Source of the DNA: Metabacillus dongyingensis
Lineage (GTDB): Bacteria; Bacillota; Bacilli; Bacillales; Bacillaceae
Direction of reading: 5' to 3'
DNA: 64,000 bases
NCBI RefSeq assembly: GCF_019933155.2
Contig: NZ_CP082944.1
Span: forward strand, 2,544,001-2,608,000
Shown piece by piece: positions 1-8,638 of this stretch. Below the pieces are notes generated by a model. It saw only the letters and a program-made list of their open reading frames with translations, ran no database searches and had not been told where the DNA came from. A program made the translations under genes and the position numbers. The first letter of the stretch is position 1. Each line of letters begins with the position of its first letter.

Positions 1-2149
1 CATCCAGAGCGACAACCAGTCCACCGCCGTATCCCATATAGATACGTCCGTTATCAATGGCAGGCATGGAGTGCATCCAACCGCCAACAGGTCTTTTTCT
101 CCATTGTTCGGCTCCGGTTTTTGCATCAAAGGCAATTAAATAGCCTCCGTCAGCACCTACGTACACACGTCCGTCTTTAACTACCGGAGAGTTTTCAGCA
201 ATCCAGTTTCCAGCGAGTTTGCTAGTCCACAATTCCTGACCAGTTTTTGCATCAAGCGCCATAAGGGCTCCACCTTTTCCAGTACTGTAAGCTTGGTAGA
301 CAACTCCGTCAGAAACGGTAGGAGAGTAGTACATCCATGCGCGCTGTACTTCATCTTTGCCAACCGATTTCTCCCAGAGCTTTTCACCGCTCTTTGTATC
401 AAGTGCATAGAGCGTACCACGGATGGATGATGCATAGACGATTCTGTCCGCTACGGCAGGAGAGCTTTGTACCTGCGAATCTGCTTTGAACTTCCACCGT
501 TTTTCCCCGTCTTCCAGATCAACAGCCACAACGGTATTATTATCGCTGCCATTCTCATCCCTTGTACCTACATAAACGGTTCCATCCACAATGGCAGGTG
601 ATGACGTCAAGATGGATCCAGGTGTACGATGGCTCCATGCGAAGTTCAGTTCCGGTGCGAGAACGTCCAGAGCCTTCCCGGTATGCTGTGCGTTACCTTT
701 GAACATCGTCCAGTCCTCTCCGCCTTTCGGTTCGCTTACACTATCTTCATCGACCACTTGGAACACAGAGGATTTTTCCCAAGTTTTCGGTGCATCATCG
801 GTGATTTTTACATCAATTTGATGTTGACCCTTCTTTAAATCTTCAGCGTCCCAATCAGCAACCCAGGTGAAAGCACTCGTTCGGTTAAGCTTCTTCCAGG
901 AACGACCGTCAATACGGTATTTAGCTTCTTTCACATTGCTAGATGTGTTATATGCATTGATTTGGATCACCGTCTCATCTTGCGCGATCTTGCTGTTTGG
1001 TGCCGGATTGACAATCGTCAAGCTTTGTTTCACGTCAAACATCTTAAACGGAGTCTCTGGCTTACCTCCCTTAAAATTGATGATACGGAATCCATTCGGA
1101 GACTGGTCAATCGTGTAAGAGGCAGAGTTGGTTATGATATGTTTTGCACCCTTAATCGTATCGGCTGACACATCGTTTACGTGAGTATGCCCCATCAGCA
1201 ACATGCTTGTCTTATACTGTCCAAGCAGTTCAATAAATTTCTTTGTATTGTCCGGAGAAGGGGTTTGTGGTGTGTTCAAAGGTTTGTGAACGATTACAAC
1301 AACCTCTTTTCCTTTGGCATTCAGCTCCAAATCCTGTCTCAACCATTCCAGTTGTTGGGGATCACTGAATGCAACGTTGTTTTCCAATGTAACAAAGTGC
1401 TTATTACCGTAGTCATATGAGTACCACTCCGGTCCAAGAAGCTGGCGGTAGCGGTCAATACGGTCCTTGTACGTTGCACCTGCCGTTAAGTCATGATTAC
1501 CGACAGCAGGAAATACAGGCAACTTGGATTTGGCTGTGGCTGCTCGGTAATCCTGAAACTCTTGATCCGTAGCCCCGTTGGTCAAGTCCCCGCTAACCGC
1601 GACGAATGCCGGGTTCCCTGTCAACTCATTGGTTTGAGCTAGTTGGCCGCTGAATCGTTCCAGGTTATTGGCAGTGCCCGCTTGTACGTGCACATCGGCA
1701 TAGTTGACAAAATTGAAATTAGGATTTTTGCTCTCCGGTTTAGGAAGCAAGCCGAAGTTTTGCTGACGATTCTCGTTCACCTGTAACTGACCCAGCTGTT
1801 TGTAGAACTGCGGAGTCATGTACTGGTCGGTTGGAACACCGTATCCGGTTGGAATCGTTATGAAAACAAGATCGTTAATGCGTCTTTCGGTGTCTACTTT
1901 CAGTGTGTAGTTCCCTTTTTCGTCTGTTTTGGTTATCTCCATACCATCAGAAACGCTTACGCCCTCAAGTCCCTTTTCGTTACCTTCTTGCTGACCGTTT
2001 CCGTTTTTATCTTCAAATACCACCCCTGAGACAACTGCTCTGTCCTCTTCCGCAAGAGCCGGCTTTATCATCACTGCTGCTGCGAGACCAACCATACTGA
2101 GTACAGCGAACGGCCGAACTATTTTCTTCCATCTTTCGAATTTGTCCAT
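1..2149 (-). CDS. Secreted metallophosphoesterase with C-terminal PQQ-like beta-propeller (3' end outside window)
   Basis: The frame stays open from an ATG at 2149 to the window edge, so at least 716 residues are present and the C-terminus is missing. An AAGGAG ribosome binding site lies just upstream. Order of parts: signal peptide ending near ALAEE (about residue 34), an SdrD/Cna B-like domain (VVFEDKNGNGQQEG, about 40-110), a calcineurin-like phosphoesterase (ADVH, SGDLTNG, GNHD, HKPL and GHTH metal-ligand motifs, about 150-330), a beta-sandwich, and PQQ-type propeller repeats (YVGTRDENGS, LYALDTKSGEKLW, MALDAKTGQELW). The phosphoesterase metal ligands look intact. It probably hydrolyses a phosphate ester outside the cell; the substrate is unknown. 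It follows the HupE-like gene by 98 bp on the same strand, which suggests an operon. Confidence 0.85.
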   Translation of the reverse strand, partial: MDKFERWKKIVRPFAVLSMVGLAAAVMIKPALAEEDRAVVSGVVFEDKNGNGQQEGNEKGLEGVSVSDGMEITKTDEKGNYTLKVDTERRINDLVFITIPTGYGVPTDQYMTPQFYKQLGQLQVNENRQQNFGLLPKPESKNPNFNFVNYADVHVQAGTANNLERFSGQLAQTNELTGNPAFVAVSGDLTNGATDQEFQDYRAATAKSKLPVFPAVGNHDLTAGATYKDRIDRYRQLLGPEWYSYDYGNKHFVTLENNVAFSDPQQLEWLRQDLELNAKGKEVVVIVHKPLNTPQTPSPDNTKKFIELLGQYKTSMLLMGHTHVNDVSADTIKGAKHIITNSASYTIDQSPNGFRIINFKGGKPETPFKMFDVKQSLTIVNPAPNSKIAQDETVIQINAYNTSSNVKEAKYRIDGRSWKKLNRTSAFTWVADWDAEDLKKGQHQIDVKITDDAPKTWEKSSVFQVVDEDSVSEPKGGEDWTMFKGNAQHTGKALDVLAPELNFAWSHRTPGSILTSSPAIVDGTVYVGTRDENGSDNNTVVAVDLEDGEKRWKFKADSQVQSSPAVADRIVYASSIRGTLYALDTKSGEKLWEKSVGKDEVQRAWMYYSPTVSDGVVYQAYSTGKGGALMALDAKTGQELWTSKLAGNWIAENSPVVKDGRVYVGADGGYLIAFDAKTGAEQWRKRPVGGWMHSMPAIDNGRIYMGYGGGLVVALD

Positions 2150-2247
2150 GTTTGGTTTCTCCTTCTTCTCAAAATTTTATTAAAACGTTTCTTCCAAAAT
2201 AGATTTGTTTTTGCGTGCATCCCCTCCTTCAAGCGTAATCCCTGCCC

Positions 2248-3339
2248 CTACGCTGCCAAAAAGCGTTCAAAGTACCACCAGAAACCAAACATTGCAATTG
2301 CCGTGGTTGCCGTTCCCTGAATCCAACCTGACCATTGGAACCTGCGTACCAAAAATAAAGCCGGGAACAGCAATAGGATAACAAGAGCCTGACCTGCTTC
2401 CACACCTGCATTAAACGATAGTATCGACAATAGGGTCTTCCATGTCATATCGCTGGTTAGCTGCAAGGCACCGGCAAACCCCATACCATGGAAAAGTCCG
2501 AATCCCAATACCACCCAAAGCCGATATTTGGATGTCGGGAACAGTATGTTCTCGATGGCGACGTACGCGATACTCAATGCGATCAGAGGCTCTATGATTT
2601 CCGGCGGTATATTTAGAAGATTCAGTGCCGTGAGGCCCAATGTTACACTGTGTGCCACTGTAAACACGGTGACCACTTTAAGCACATCGACTATTTTTCT
2701 GGAACCTAACACAAGCGCAATAACAAAGAGAATATGGTCGATCCCAATCATGATGTGATGAAAGCCAAGCTGAATAAAACGGGATACCTGTCCGAAGACG
2801 GTTCCTTTACCTACCTGCAGCTGTCTGTCACTCGCATTGAAAATAAACTGTCCTTTATCACCCCCAACTTCATAGCTCACAATATTTCTATGCATGGGAT
2901 CGTTGTCGTCAAAGAAGATACTGTAGTCAATTTGGATTGATGTCGAGCTGCTGCTGGAAATCGGGTAATCTATTGTGATGTGTGCGTACTCCCTGTCCAG
3001 TTTCTTCTCCACATCGGTGTTCGATATGTATCCTTCCGCTTTAGCCCCGTCGATAAATACCTCCAGTCGCTTTTCGAGGTATTCAGTCACGTCTGTTTGT
3101 TTGTTCTGTAAAGCTGTTTTCAGTTCGCTTTGCGGGACACCGGGTTGAACTCCCAAATCTACGAGCCGCCCGAGTTCAAAAAAGTCAATATATAGATCGT
3201 AATGCAGAGTATCGTTGTTCACAGTCACTTTGGATTGACCTTCACTGTTGTCCGTGTGAGCCCATGCCTTCCCAGGTATTGAAGCTGCCATCATCCATAT
3301 ACATAAGATCACAAACCAGCACTTTATCCATATTTTCAC
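2248..3339 (-). CDS. HupE/UreJ-family membrane protein with extracytoplasmic N-terminal domain
   Basis: A GTG at 3339 is chosen because an AAGGTG ribosome binding site sits 8 bases upstream and the product then starts with a textbook signal peptide (MKIWIKCWFVILCIWMMAAS). An in-frame ATG at 3408 would add 23 residues without a good binding site. About 363 residues: an exported domain of roughly 160 residues, then six to seven membrane segments. The first of these carries the conserved HHIMIGIDHILFVIALVLGS stretch of the HupE/UreJ_2 family, whose members are linked to nickel/cobalt uptake or remain uncharacterised. His/Asp residues in that stretch could bind metal. It lies upstream of the secreted phosphoesterase gene; the two may act together at the cell surface. 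Function is inferred from the family only. Confidence 0.75.
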   Translation of the reverse strand: MKIWIKCWFVILCIWMMAASIPGKAWAHTDNSEGQSKVTVNNDTLHYDLYIDFFELGRLVDLGVQPGVPQSELKTALQNKQTDVTEYLEKRLEVFIDGAKAEGYISNTDVEKKLDREYAHITIDYPISSSSSTSIQIDYSIFFDDNDPMHRNIVSYEVGGDKGQFIFNASDRQLQVGKGTVFGQVSRFIQLGFHHIMIGIDHILFVIALVLGSRKIVDVLKVVTVFTVAHSVTLGLTALNLLNIPPEIIEPLIALSIAYVAIENILFPTSKYRLWVVLGFGLFHGMGFAGALQLTSDMTWKTLLSILSFNAGVEAGQALVILLLFPALFLVRRFQWSGWIQGTATTAIAMFGFWWYFERFLAA

Positions 3340-3624
3340 TTGATTCACACCTTCACATCTTTGATTTAATAGTTTTTTTCTATTAACTAGATTTAAAATG
3401 GTTGTCATCGGGAAAGGAATAACCGTGAGAAATCAGATTATATACATTCTGGCGAAATGTCCTCCCTGTACATCCGTTTGGGAATTAAGAATTTTCTGAT
3501 ATTTCCCAACGCATTTGGGACAGACTTGTCCCGTAAAATTTTCAACCATACTCCCTGTATATCTGTAAATGGATTGTCGAATAAGGAAGCAGGTTTAAAA
3601 CATTTTTTTCTATAATTACTTCCC

Positions 3625-4455
3625 CTATTCTTTACTGTGAGTCGTAATTACTATTTCAGCTAATTCTTTCATTGATCTACATGTTAAATCTGGCTGATAG
3701 CCAAGTTCGTTTGGAAAAGACTGACCGTGAGAAATCCAAAAAGTCTTTAACCCTGCAGCATGTGCTCCCTCAACATCGGTATAGGGATTATCCCCTACCA
3801 TTACACAGTTATTTAGGGTAAACCCTGTTTCCTGGATAATTTTATTAAAAGGATAGATAAAAGGTTTGCCAACTACTTGTACTTCTTCTATCCCTGTCAC
3901 TGCTTGAATTGCAGCAATTAGAGCGCCTGTTTCTGGAACTCTATTTCCATCTTCCCCAGGGTGATATAAATCAAGATTAGTAGCTATTAATTTCGAACCG
4001 TTCATCACATATCGAGCACATTTATGCAATGTGTCATAAGTAAATGAAGTATCTCGACCTACTGCAACAAAGTCATATGAATCTTCATTGTCAGAGAGGC
4101 ATATCTTATGTCCTTGCACTTGAAGAGACTCCTTTAACTGCTCTGTTCCAATAGGTAGAACATTTACTGAACCATAATTTTCAAATAAGTATTCCCCTAT
4201 TAATTCTGTCGCAACTAAAATCGTAGTTTTTTCAGCTGGCAGTCCCATATTAATTAATTTTTGGCGAATTGTTTCTGCTTGATCAGTAGAGTTATTACTT
4301 AGAAAAAATATTTTCTTATCTGAATCAATCAAATAATGAAGTAACTCTACAGAACCTTCGTAAACTTTGTTGCCTAAATATATACATCCATCTAAATCAA
4401 AAATGAATGCTGATATTTTATTTACATTCCATTCCATTCCATGCAGAGTAGTCAC
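3625..4455 (-). CDS. HAD-IIA family hydrolase (NagD/AraL-type phosphatase)
   Basis: 276 residues, typical for HAD class IIA sugar/nucleotide phosphatases. Motif I is FIFDLDGCIYLG near residue 18 (nucleophile Asp in DxD), motif II is FLSNNS, and motif III/IV is VVGKP followed by MVGDNPYTDVEGAHAAG. The start is a GTG at 4455; an AAAGGA lies about 11 bases upstream. It begins 39 bp after the end of glpP on the same strand, so the two form an operon. With GlpP as partner, a glycerol-phosphate or related polyol-phosphate substrate is plausible, but this is inferred from context only. Confidence 0.85.
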   Translation of the reverse strand: MTTLHGMEWNVNKISAFIFDLDGCIYLGNKVYEGSVELLHYLIDSDKKIFFLSNNSTDQAETIRQKLINMGLPAEKTTILVATELIGEYLFENYGSVNVLPIGTEQLKESLQVQGHKICLSDNEDSYDFVAVGRDTSFTYDTLHKCARYVMNGSKLIATNLDLYHPGEDGNRVPETGALIAAIQAVTGIEEVQVVGKPFIYPFNKIIQETGFTLNNCVMVGDNPYTDVEGAHAAGLKTFWISHGQSFPNELGYQPDLTCRSMKELAEIVITTHSKE

Positions 4456-4494
4456 GACCTTTATTAGTCCTTTATAAAATGCTTAATTGAGTTT

Positions 4495-5055
4495 TCATTT
4501 CCAAAGTTCAGATGCCCCTACAGCTACTGCATTTGAACCTGCTTCCAATCCTTCTAAAATCTCCTCGTGCGATTTAATAAGACCGGCTGAAATAATTGGA
4601 TACGGGCAAACTTTACTTAGATCTTTAATAACTCTTGGCATTAATCCTGGCATTATTTCAATCGCATCTGGTTTGGTTTCCATTATATTTCGAACACCTG
4701 AAGTATAAGCATGGGTATCAAGAAAAAATAGATGTTGTATAGCAATTAGCTCTTCTTTTTTTGCTACTTTAATTAAATTACTTTTCGTAGTTATGATTCC
4801 ATCAGGCTTAATCTCACGTGCTAAATACTTGATTCCCTCTTTATCTTTCGCAATCCCTTTCATTAAATCGACATGAAGAAAAATGCTCTTATTATGTTGT
4901 TTAGCAGTATCTACACAATGTTTAATATTGAAAATATCGCCAGTCATTAAAAAAATAACTTGAACATTTGATTCCGATGCATCTTCAATTTGTTTTACAT
5001 CTCTCACGGCGGCTACAATTGGATTTAATTCAAAAAGTTGTTTTATGTGGTCCAT
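4495..5055 (-). CDS. glpP: Glycerol-3-phosphate-responsive antiterminator GlpP
   Basis: 186 residues, matching the GlpP family: an initial NPIVAAVRD, HVDLMKGI, DGIITTKSNL, and a TIM-barrel-like end with IEIMPGLMPRVI, PIISAGLI and NAVAVGASELWK. GlpP binds glycerol-3-phosphate and then the leader RNA of glycerol genes, preventing termination. The start ATG at 5055 has GGAGG five bases upstream. The gene sits directly downstream of a long imperfect hairpin with a U-rich tail (5109-5224) that could be its own target. No glpF, glpK or glpD is adjacent. Confidence 0.9.
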   Translation of the reverse strand: MDHIKQLFELNPIVAAVRDVKQIEDASESNVQVIFLMTGDIFNIKHCVDTAKQHNKSIFLHVDLMKGIAKDKEGIKYLAREIKPDGIITTKSNLIKVAKKEELIAIQHLFFLDTHAYTSGVRNIMETKPDAIEIMPGLMPRVIKDLSKVCPYPIISAGLIKSHEEILEGLEAGSNAVAVGASELWK

Positions 5056-5108
5056 AGTTCCTCCTTATTTTTCCTGTATAACTGGCGATGAACCAATTGT
5101 TTTAATTT

Positions 5109-5232
5109 TCGAAAAAATAAGAAAATCCCAAATATAATGAAGTTCAAACATATACATCTAATTTCGTCAATAAATTGACAAATTAAATAATACATACGAT
5201 TCGAACCTTCAATATATTTGGGATCTCTCCTG
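5109..5232 (-). promoter_or_regulatory. Hairpin leader upstream of glpP, candidate attenuator
   Basis: On the minus strand an arm at 5203-5224 (starting ATCCCAAATATA) pairs with 5125-5145 (ending TATATTTGGGAT). The stem is about 20 bp with small bulges and a loop near 57 nt. It is followed by the U-rich run TTTTCTTATTTTTT. A possible -10 (TATAAT on the minus strand, 5264-5269) lies upstream without a clear -35. GlpP-controlled leaders in Bacillus are inverted repeats with a U run, so autoregulation is plausible but unproven. Confidence 0.5.
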
Positions 5233-5440
5233 GTCTCCGCCCAATTACATCTTAGGATATTTAATTATAAAGAAATTTACACAAAATAGGAATTATCATT
5301 AATAATGCGAATTAATTTTAAGTAATAATTCTATGTTTAAATAATACCAATAGTTTATTAATCCAAAATTAACTATATATAAATTTCATGTAAATTATAT
5401 TGACAAATTTTGTTAAACATAAATCCTAGAGTTAGTATAG

Positions 5441-5685
5441 TTTAATGGATTCAAAGATCAAGATGCCAGACCTTTTATTGGTTTTGCTATGTGATGGCAT
5501 GATAAATTTATAAAAAAAATGACGCTGATTTTACGATAGCTCCAATTAAAATGGATCTGGGACATTTGTCAGGTCTGCTATTAAACTTAAGCCAGCTTAA
5601 AAAACTGCCAAACTATTTAAGTAAGGACATAAATTTATTATTTACGCAGACCTTTATTTCACTTTCAAGTTTTTTTGATTGAACG
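5441..5685 (+). pseudogene. Decayed coding fragment of unknown family
   Basis: The plus strand reads as protein-like text beginning FNGFKDQDARPFIGFAM. It hits an in-frame TGA, continues WHDKFIKK, and shifts frame inside an A8 run near 5512-5519. It then continues NDADFTIAPIKMDLGHLSGL and about 35 more residues to a stop near 5682. No start codon with a ribosome binding site is present, and the end overlaps the SinI-like gene on the other strand. The family was not recognised. The one stop and one homopolymer frameshift suggest a dying gene, but chance coding appearance cannot be excluded. Confidence 0.3.
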
Positions 5686-5774
5686 AACACTTTGAAGTCT
5701 TCTTTTGAGACATCAGATTTTATTGCTGTTTCAACCAAAAATGCCAATTCTTTATTTGTTATGATCGTTTTCAT
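5613..5774 (-). CDS. SinI-like antirepressor, small protein
   Basis: 53 residues, starting at an ATG with a perfect GGAGG seven bases upstream. Residues 7-35 (KELAFLVETAIKSDVSKEDF plus the following VFVQSKK) fit the SinI dimerisation helix pattern, in which hydrophobic residues alternate around an 'SKEE' turn (compare ELIKEA...ISKEEIREFL in SinI). In B. subtilis, SinI binds the repressor SinR and relieves repression of biofilm genes. No sinR-like gene is next to it here, so it would act on a partner elsewhere or be an orphan. The short length means family assignment rests on one helix. Confidence 0.6.
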   Translation of the reverse strand: MKTIITNKELAFLVETAIKSDVSKEDFKVFVQSKKLESEIKVCVNNKFMSLLK

Positions 5775-5896
5775 TATAGTCCTCCTATATATGTATTAGT
5801 ATAATATTCGTTTTAAAGAACGTTTTTACGAGGGTTCATCAAAATTTGCTAATTAAATCCATGATTAAGGGCATAATAGGTCTGGAGGTGAATGAA

Positions 5897-6040
5897 ATGA
5901 GCAGTAAATTTACAGGATCAAACCGCGGTAAAGCAGCACCAAGCGTGAATCCACAGGGCCAAGGAAAAGATACTGAGGTTTCAGCTGAACCGAAAAGCGA
6001 GCTTGAGAATCGAGCTAAAAAATCCAATACGAAAATCTAG
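5897..6040 (+). CDS. sspL: Small acid-soluble spore protein, SspL type
   Basis: 47 residues from the ATG at 5897, chosen because GGAGGTG lies six bases upstream; a longer in-frame start at 5846 lacks one. The C-terminus (SELENRAKKSNTKI) and the VNPQG segment match the SspL minor SASP family of Bacillus spores, which is made in the forespore. A CATAATA sequence at 5872-5878 resembles a sigma-G -10 element, but no convincing -35 is seen. A short GC-rich hairpin follows at 6047. Confidence 0.75.
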   Translation: MSSKFTGSNRGKAAPSVNPQGQGKDTEVSAEPKSELENRAKKSNTKI

Positions 6041-6046
6041 AAACCA

Positions 6047-6064
6047 GGAGGCACTGCTGCCTCC
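6047..6064 (+). terminator. Hairpin after sspL
   Basis: GGAGGCA (6047-6053) pairs perfectly with TGCCTCC (6058-6064) around a 4-nt loop. The following bases are C/T mixed rather than a pure T run, so termination would be moderate. Confidence 0.45.
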
Positions 6065-6190
6065 CTTCCCACTCTCTATGTCAGTCTTTTATGACCTTGT
6101 AATTGGTTTAAATTACCTCATTGTTAAATCTTTCTTCCTATTTTATAATTTTCTAGGTTTATATAAATTTTATAAAATGAGGAGAAAAGG

Positions 6191-7594
6191 ATGAAAAGAC
6201 AACTGGGGGCATTTTTACTAACAATTATTTTGGTTTTAAGTTTATTTCCACATTTAACGACGGCTGCTCAAAACTCAAAATTCGAGCTTGAACTTTCTGA
6301 ATATTTAAACGAAGTAAGTAATACAAGAGGATTTAAAGTGACGAAAGCTGATATCGAAATCTCGCTCTCATATTACGGTGATAGTCTTCGGAATTATCAA
6401 TCTGCAGCAGACCTTAAGGGTTTCTTAGGAGAGGTTATTGAATCAGATTATAGAAATCTTACAGATTTATATGATGAATTTAATTTAGATCATGAAGAAA
6501 TGGTATCTCTATTAGAAGAAAACGGAGAAAGTTTAGAAGATTATATATTCATTGACGATCTTTCTCAAACTATCTATTTTTATACAGAAGATTTTGAGTT
6601 TGAAAGAGATCCAGATTTTGACCAGAACTTCGCTGTTTATCTTGCGGAAGTGAGTGCTGAAAGAGGATTTGAAGTAACTAAAGAGGATATTGAAACAGCT
6701 CTTAAAATTTACGATGAAAGCATTGCGAATTTTGAATCTGTTAAGCAGCTTGAAGATTTTCTTGGAGAAGTTATAAAAGCTGATTTGAGCAACTTGGCTT
6801 ACTTCAAAGAAAATTATGATCTTGATCAGCAGTCATTGCTTCAATTGCTTGCTGAGAATGATAAGGATCTTCATGATTATATCTACATTTTCGAATTGGA
6901 GGAAACAGTATGGACTTTAATGGGATTGGAAGAAGAAATAGCTGAGGATCTTTTGCCTATTTTTGAAGATGAGCTGGGATTAACGGAAAAAGAGCTTCAA
7001 AATATTGAAGAGCATTTGATTTCACTAGAGGATCACCTTTCAGACCAGGCAACCATTGAACGTCTTGATGTTTTAGGAAACCGGATGCTTGCTATCGGGG
7101 AATTTGAAGTTACAGAAGATTTATCAGCAGGTCAAATAGCCGAGCTTGCTTCAATCTATGATGAGATTCTTTCTATTTTTAAATTAAAGGCATCGTACAG
7201 TCTTGTTAAAGATGGGTCGGAAACCCCATTGTCACTTGCAGACTTAATCAGATTAGATGAATTAAAAGGAGCAAATTTAAAAGTAACCCTATTTTCTGTG
7301 GATGGAACGTTCCTTGCTGACCTTATCATAACTGGTGAAATGGTAAGTTCTGAAGTTCTTGAAGAAACTGGAAAGCAAGTTGAGGAATCTGCAATGCAAG
7401 CTGCTAAAACAATTGACACTTCCGTACAGCCTGTAAAAAAACACATCACCAAACCAATGAATCATGCGGAACAGAAAACTGTAAAAGGCGCAAAATTGCC
7501 AAAAACAGCAGGTAATTACCTCACCTATGCAGCAATTGGGGTAATCTTATCGGCAGCTGGAAGCTTCTTATATCGAAAGGTCCGCAATGTTTAA
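6191..7594 (+). CDS. Processed acidic surface protein with LPXTA-type sorting signal
   Basis: 467 residues. An N-terminal signal peptide (to about TTAAQ, residue 27) is followed by two tandem repeats of about 110 residues. Each repeat has the pattern 'EYLNEVS..RGF.VTK.DIE' and 'L.GFLGEVI..D..NL', rich in Glu and Asp. The C-terminus has the sorting motif LPKTAG (about residue 436), a hydrophobic segment (YLTYAAIGVILSAAGSFLY) and the basic tail RKVRNV. This fits the family of processed acidic surface proteins ending in LPXTA, which sit beside a dedicated sortase. The last 8 bp overlap the sortase gene, so the two are co-expressed. The protein is expected to be anchored on the cell wall; its role is unknown. 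Confidence 0.9.
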   Translation: MKRQLGAFLLTIILVLSLFPHLTTAAQNSKFELELSEYLNEVSNTRGFKVTKADIEISLSYYGDSLRNYQSAADLKGFLGEVIESDYRNLTDLYDEFNLDHEEMVSLLEENGESLEDYIFIDDLSQTIYFYTEDFEFERDPDFDQNFAVYLAEVSAERGFEVTKEDIETALKIYDESIANFESVKQLEDFLGEVIKADLSNLAYFKENYDLDQQSLLQLLAENDKDLHDYIYIFELEETVWTLMGLEEEIAEDLLPIFEDELGLTEKELQNIEEHLISLEDHLSDQATIERLDVLGNRMLAIGEFEVTEDLSAGQIAELASIYDEILSIFKLKASYSLVKDGSETPLSLADLIRLDELKGANLKVTLFSVDGTFLADLIITGEMVSSEVLEETGKQVEESAMQAAKTIDTSVQPVKKHITKPMNHAEQKTVKGAKLPKTAGNYLTYAAIGVILSAAGSFLYRKVRNV

Positions 7595-8222
7595 AATGGA
7601 AAGAAGAATCAGCAAAAAGCGGATGATTTTCCTTTCATTTCCTGTGTTTTTAATCCTAATCGGGTTGCTGTTTACAGCAACTAATCTCTATAAATTTGCT
7701 GCGGGATCCTTTTCTATTTCCCCTGATTACAATTCAGGAGAAGTAAAACAAAAAAACATACCCGAAGGAAAAGATTCGGAAGTAAAAAAAGTGATATACC
7801 CAAGCCGGCCTGAAATTGGAGAAGAAATGGGAGAACTTTATATTCCAAAATTAAATGCGGTACTCCCTATTTTTCACGGCACTGATGAAAATGAACTTGA
7901 AAAAGGTGTAGGGCATTTTGCTGAAAGTGTACTCCCTGGCGAAAATGATAACTCTGTTCTTTCAGGTCATAGAGATACGGTATTTAGAAGGCTTGGCGAA
8001 GTTGGCAAGGGTGATTTGCTGATAGTCAGAACTGCTGCCGGTGAATTCATATTCAAGGTACAAAAAGTAAGAATTGTTGATGAGGATGACCGCACAGTAA
8101 TTGTTCCAAAGCCGCGGGCAGCACTTACAGTGAGCACATGCTACCCGTTTGAATTTATTGGTTCCGCACCAAAACGATATGTTCTTGTAGCTTACTTGAC
8201 ATCTAAAACGATTTATAAATAG
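7587..8222 (+). CDS. Class D sortase
   Basis: 211 residues with one N-terminal membrane anchor (about 13-35) and an extracellular sortase domain. Catalytic residues are visible: His128 in LSGHRDTVF, Cys185 in LTVSTCYPF and Arg197 in APKRYVLVAYL. The LYIPKLNAVLPIFHGTDENE segment is typical of class D enzymes. It overlaps the end of the acidic surface protein gene, which is its likely substrate with an LPXTA signal. A strong terminator follows. Confidence 0.92.
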   Translation: MFKMERRISKKRMIFLSFPVFLILIGLLFTATNLYKFAAGSFSISPDYNSGEVKQKNIPEGKDSEVKKVIYPSRPEIGEEMGELYIPKLNAVLPIFHGTDENELEKGVGHFAESVLPGENDNSVLSGHRDTVFRRLGEVGKGDLLIVRTAAGEFIFKVQKVRIVDEDDRTVIVPKPRAALTVSTCYPFEFIGSAPKRYVLVAYLTSKTIYK

Positions 8223-8231
8223 TTTGCAGTC

Positions 8232-8264
8232 AAGCCTCTCTTGGTAAAAAAGAGAGGCTTTTTA
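8232..8264 (+). terminator. Intrinsic terminator after sortase gene
   Basis: AAGCCTCTCTT pairs with AAGAGAGGCTT (8232-8260) and is followed by TTTT. Confidence 0.9.
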
Positions 8265-8393
8265 ATATGGCATCGTGTATTTTGCCTCTTTCTGCAAATA
8301 TTTAGACCAGGAAGGATTTGTTAGCTTTAGATTTATAGTAAAATACAGAACCTATAACTGCATGAAAAATAATTATAAAATGGGTGATATAAA

Positions 8394-8573
8394 ATGAATA
8401 AAAACAATATCCAAATTCTCCCTATCATTGCTTCTATCGGCATTGGTGCAGCTGCTTATAGTTTGATGACAGGCCGCGGAGGACAGCTTCAAAATATGAT
8501 GCCGCAATTAACAGGAATGAGCAGCCAAGGGGCAAATAATCAATTTTCTGCTCAGCCGGATCAAAATCAATAA
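8394..8573 (+). CDS. Small membrane-associated protein of unknown function
   Basis: 59 residues from an ATG preceded by GGGTGAT. The N-terminal half (ILPIIASIGIGAAAYSLM) is a likely membrane helix ending in a Gly-rich turn; the C-terminal half is rich in Gln, Met and Asn. It resembles short Bacillus proteins of the YrzQ/DUF3918 kind in layout, but that is a weak impression. A perfect inverted repeat follows at 8583-8618. Confidence 0.55.
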   Translation: MNKNNIQILPIIASIGIGAAAYSLMTGRGGQLQNMMPQLTGMSSQGANNQFSAQPDQNQ

Positions 8574-8582
8574 AATTTGCAT

Positions 8583-8618
8583 GATCGGGAGAACAATTCA
8601 TGATGAATTCTCCCGATC
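8583..8618. repeat. Perfect inverted repeat between two small genes
   Basis: GATCGGGAGAA (8583-8593) pairs with TTCTCCCGATC (8608-8618), with further pairing of TTCAT and ATGAA inside. No T run follows. It lies just upstream of the ribosome binding site of the next gene, so it could be a weak terminator, an mRNA-stabilising structure or an operator. Confidence 0.6.
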
Positions 8619-8638
8619 CTATTGAAAGGAGAAGCGAT

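Noticed and set aside
7156..7452. 98-codon open frame antisense to the acidic surface protein gene
   Set aside because: Explained by the codon bias of the acidic repeats on the other strand.
8362..8397. A 11-codon ORF ending in ATGA over the start of the small 8394 gene
   Set aside because: No convincing ribosome binding site and no terminator or pairing structure nearby, so it is not supported as a leader peptide.
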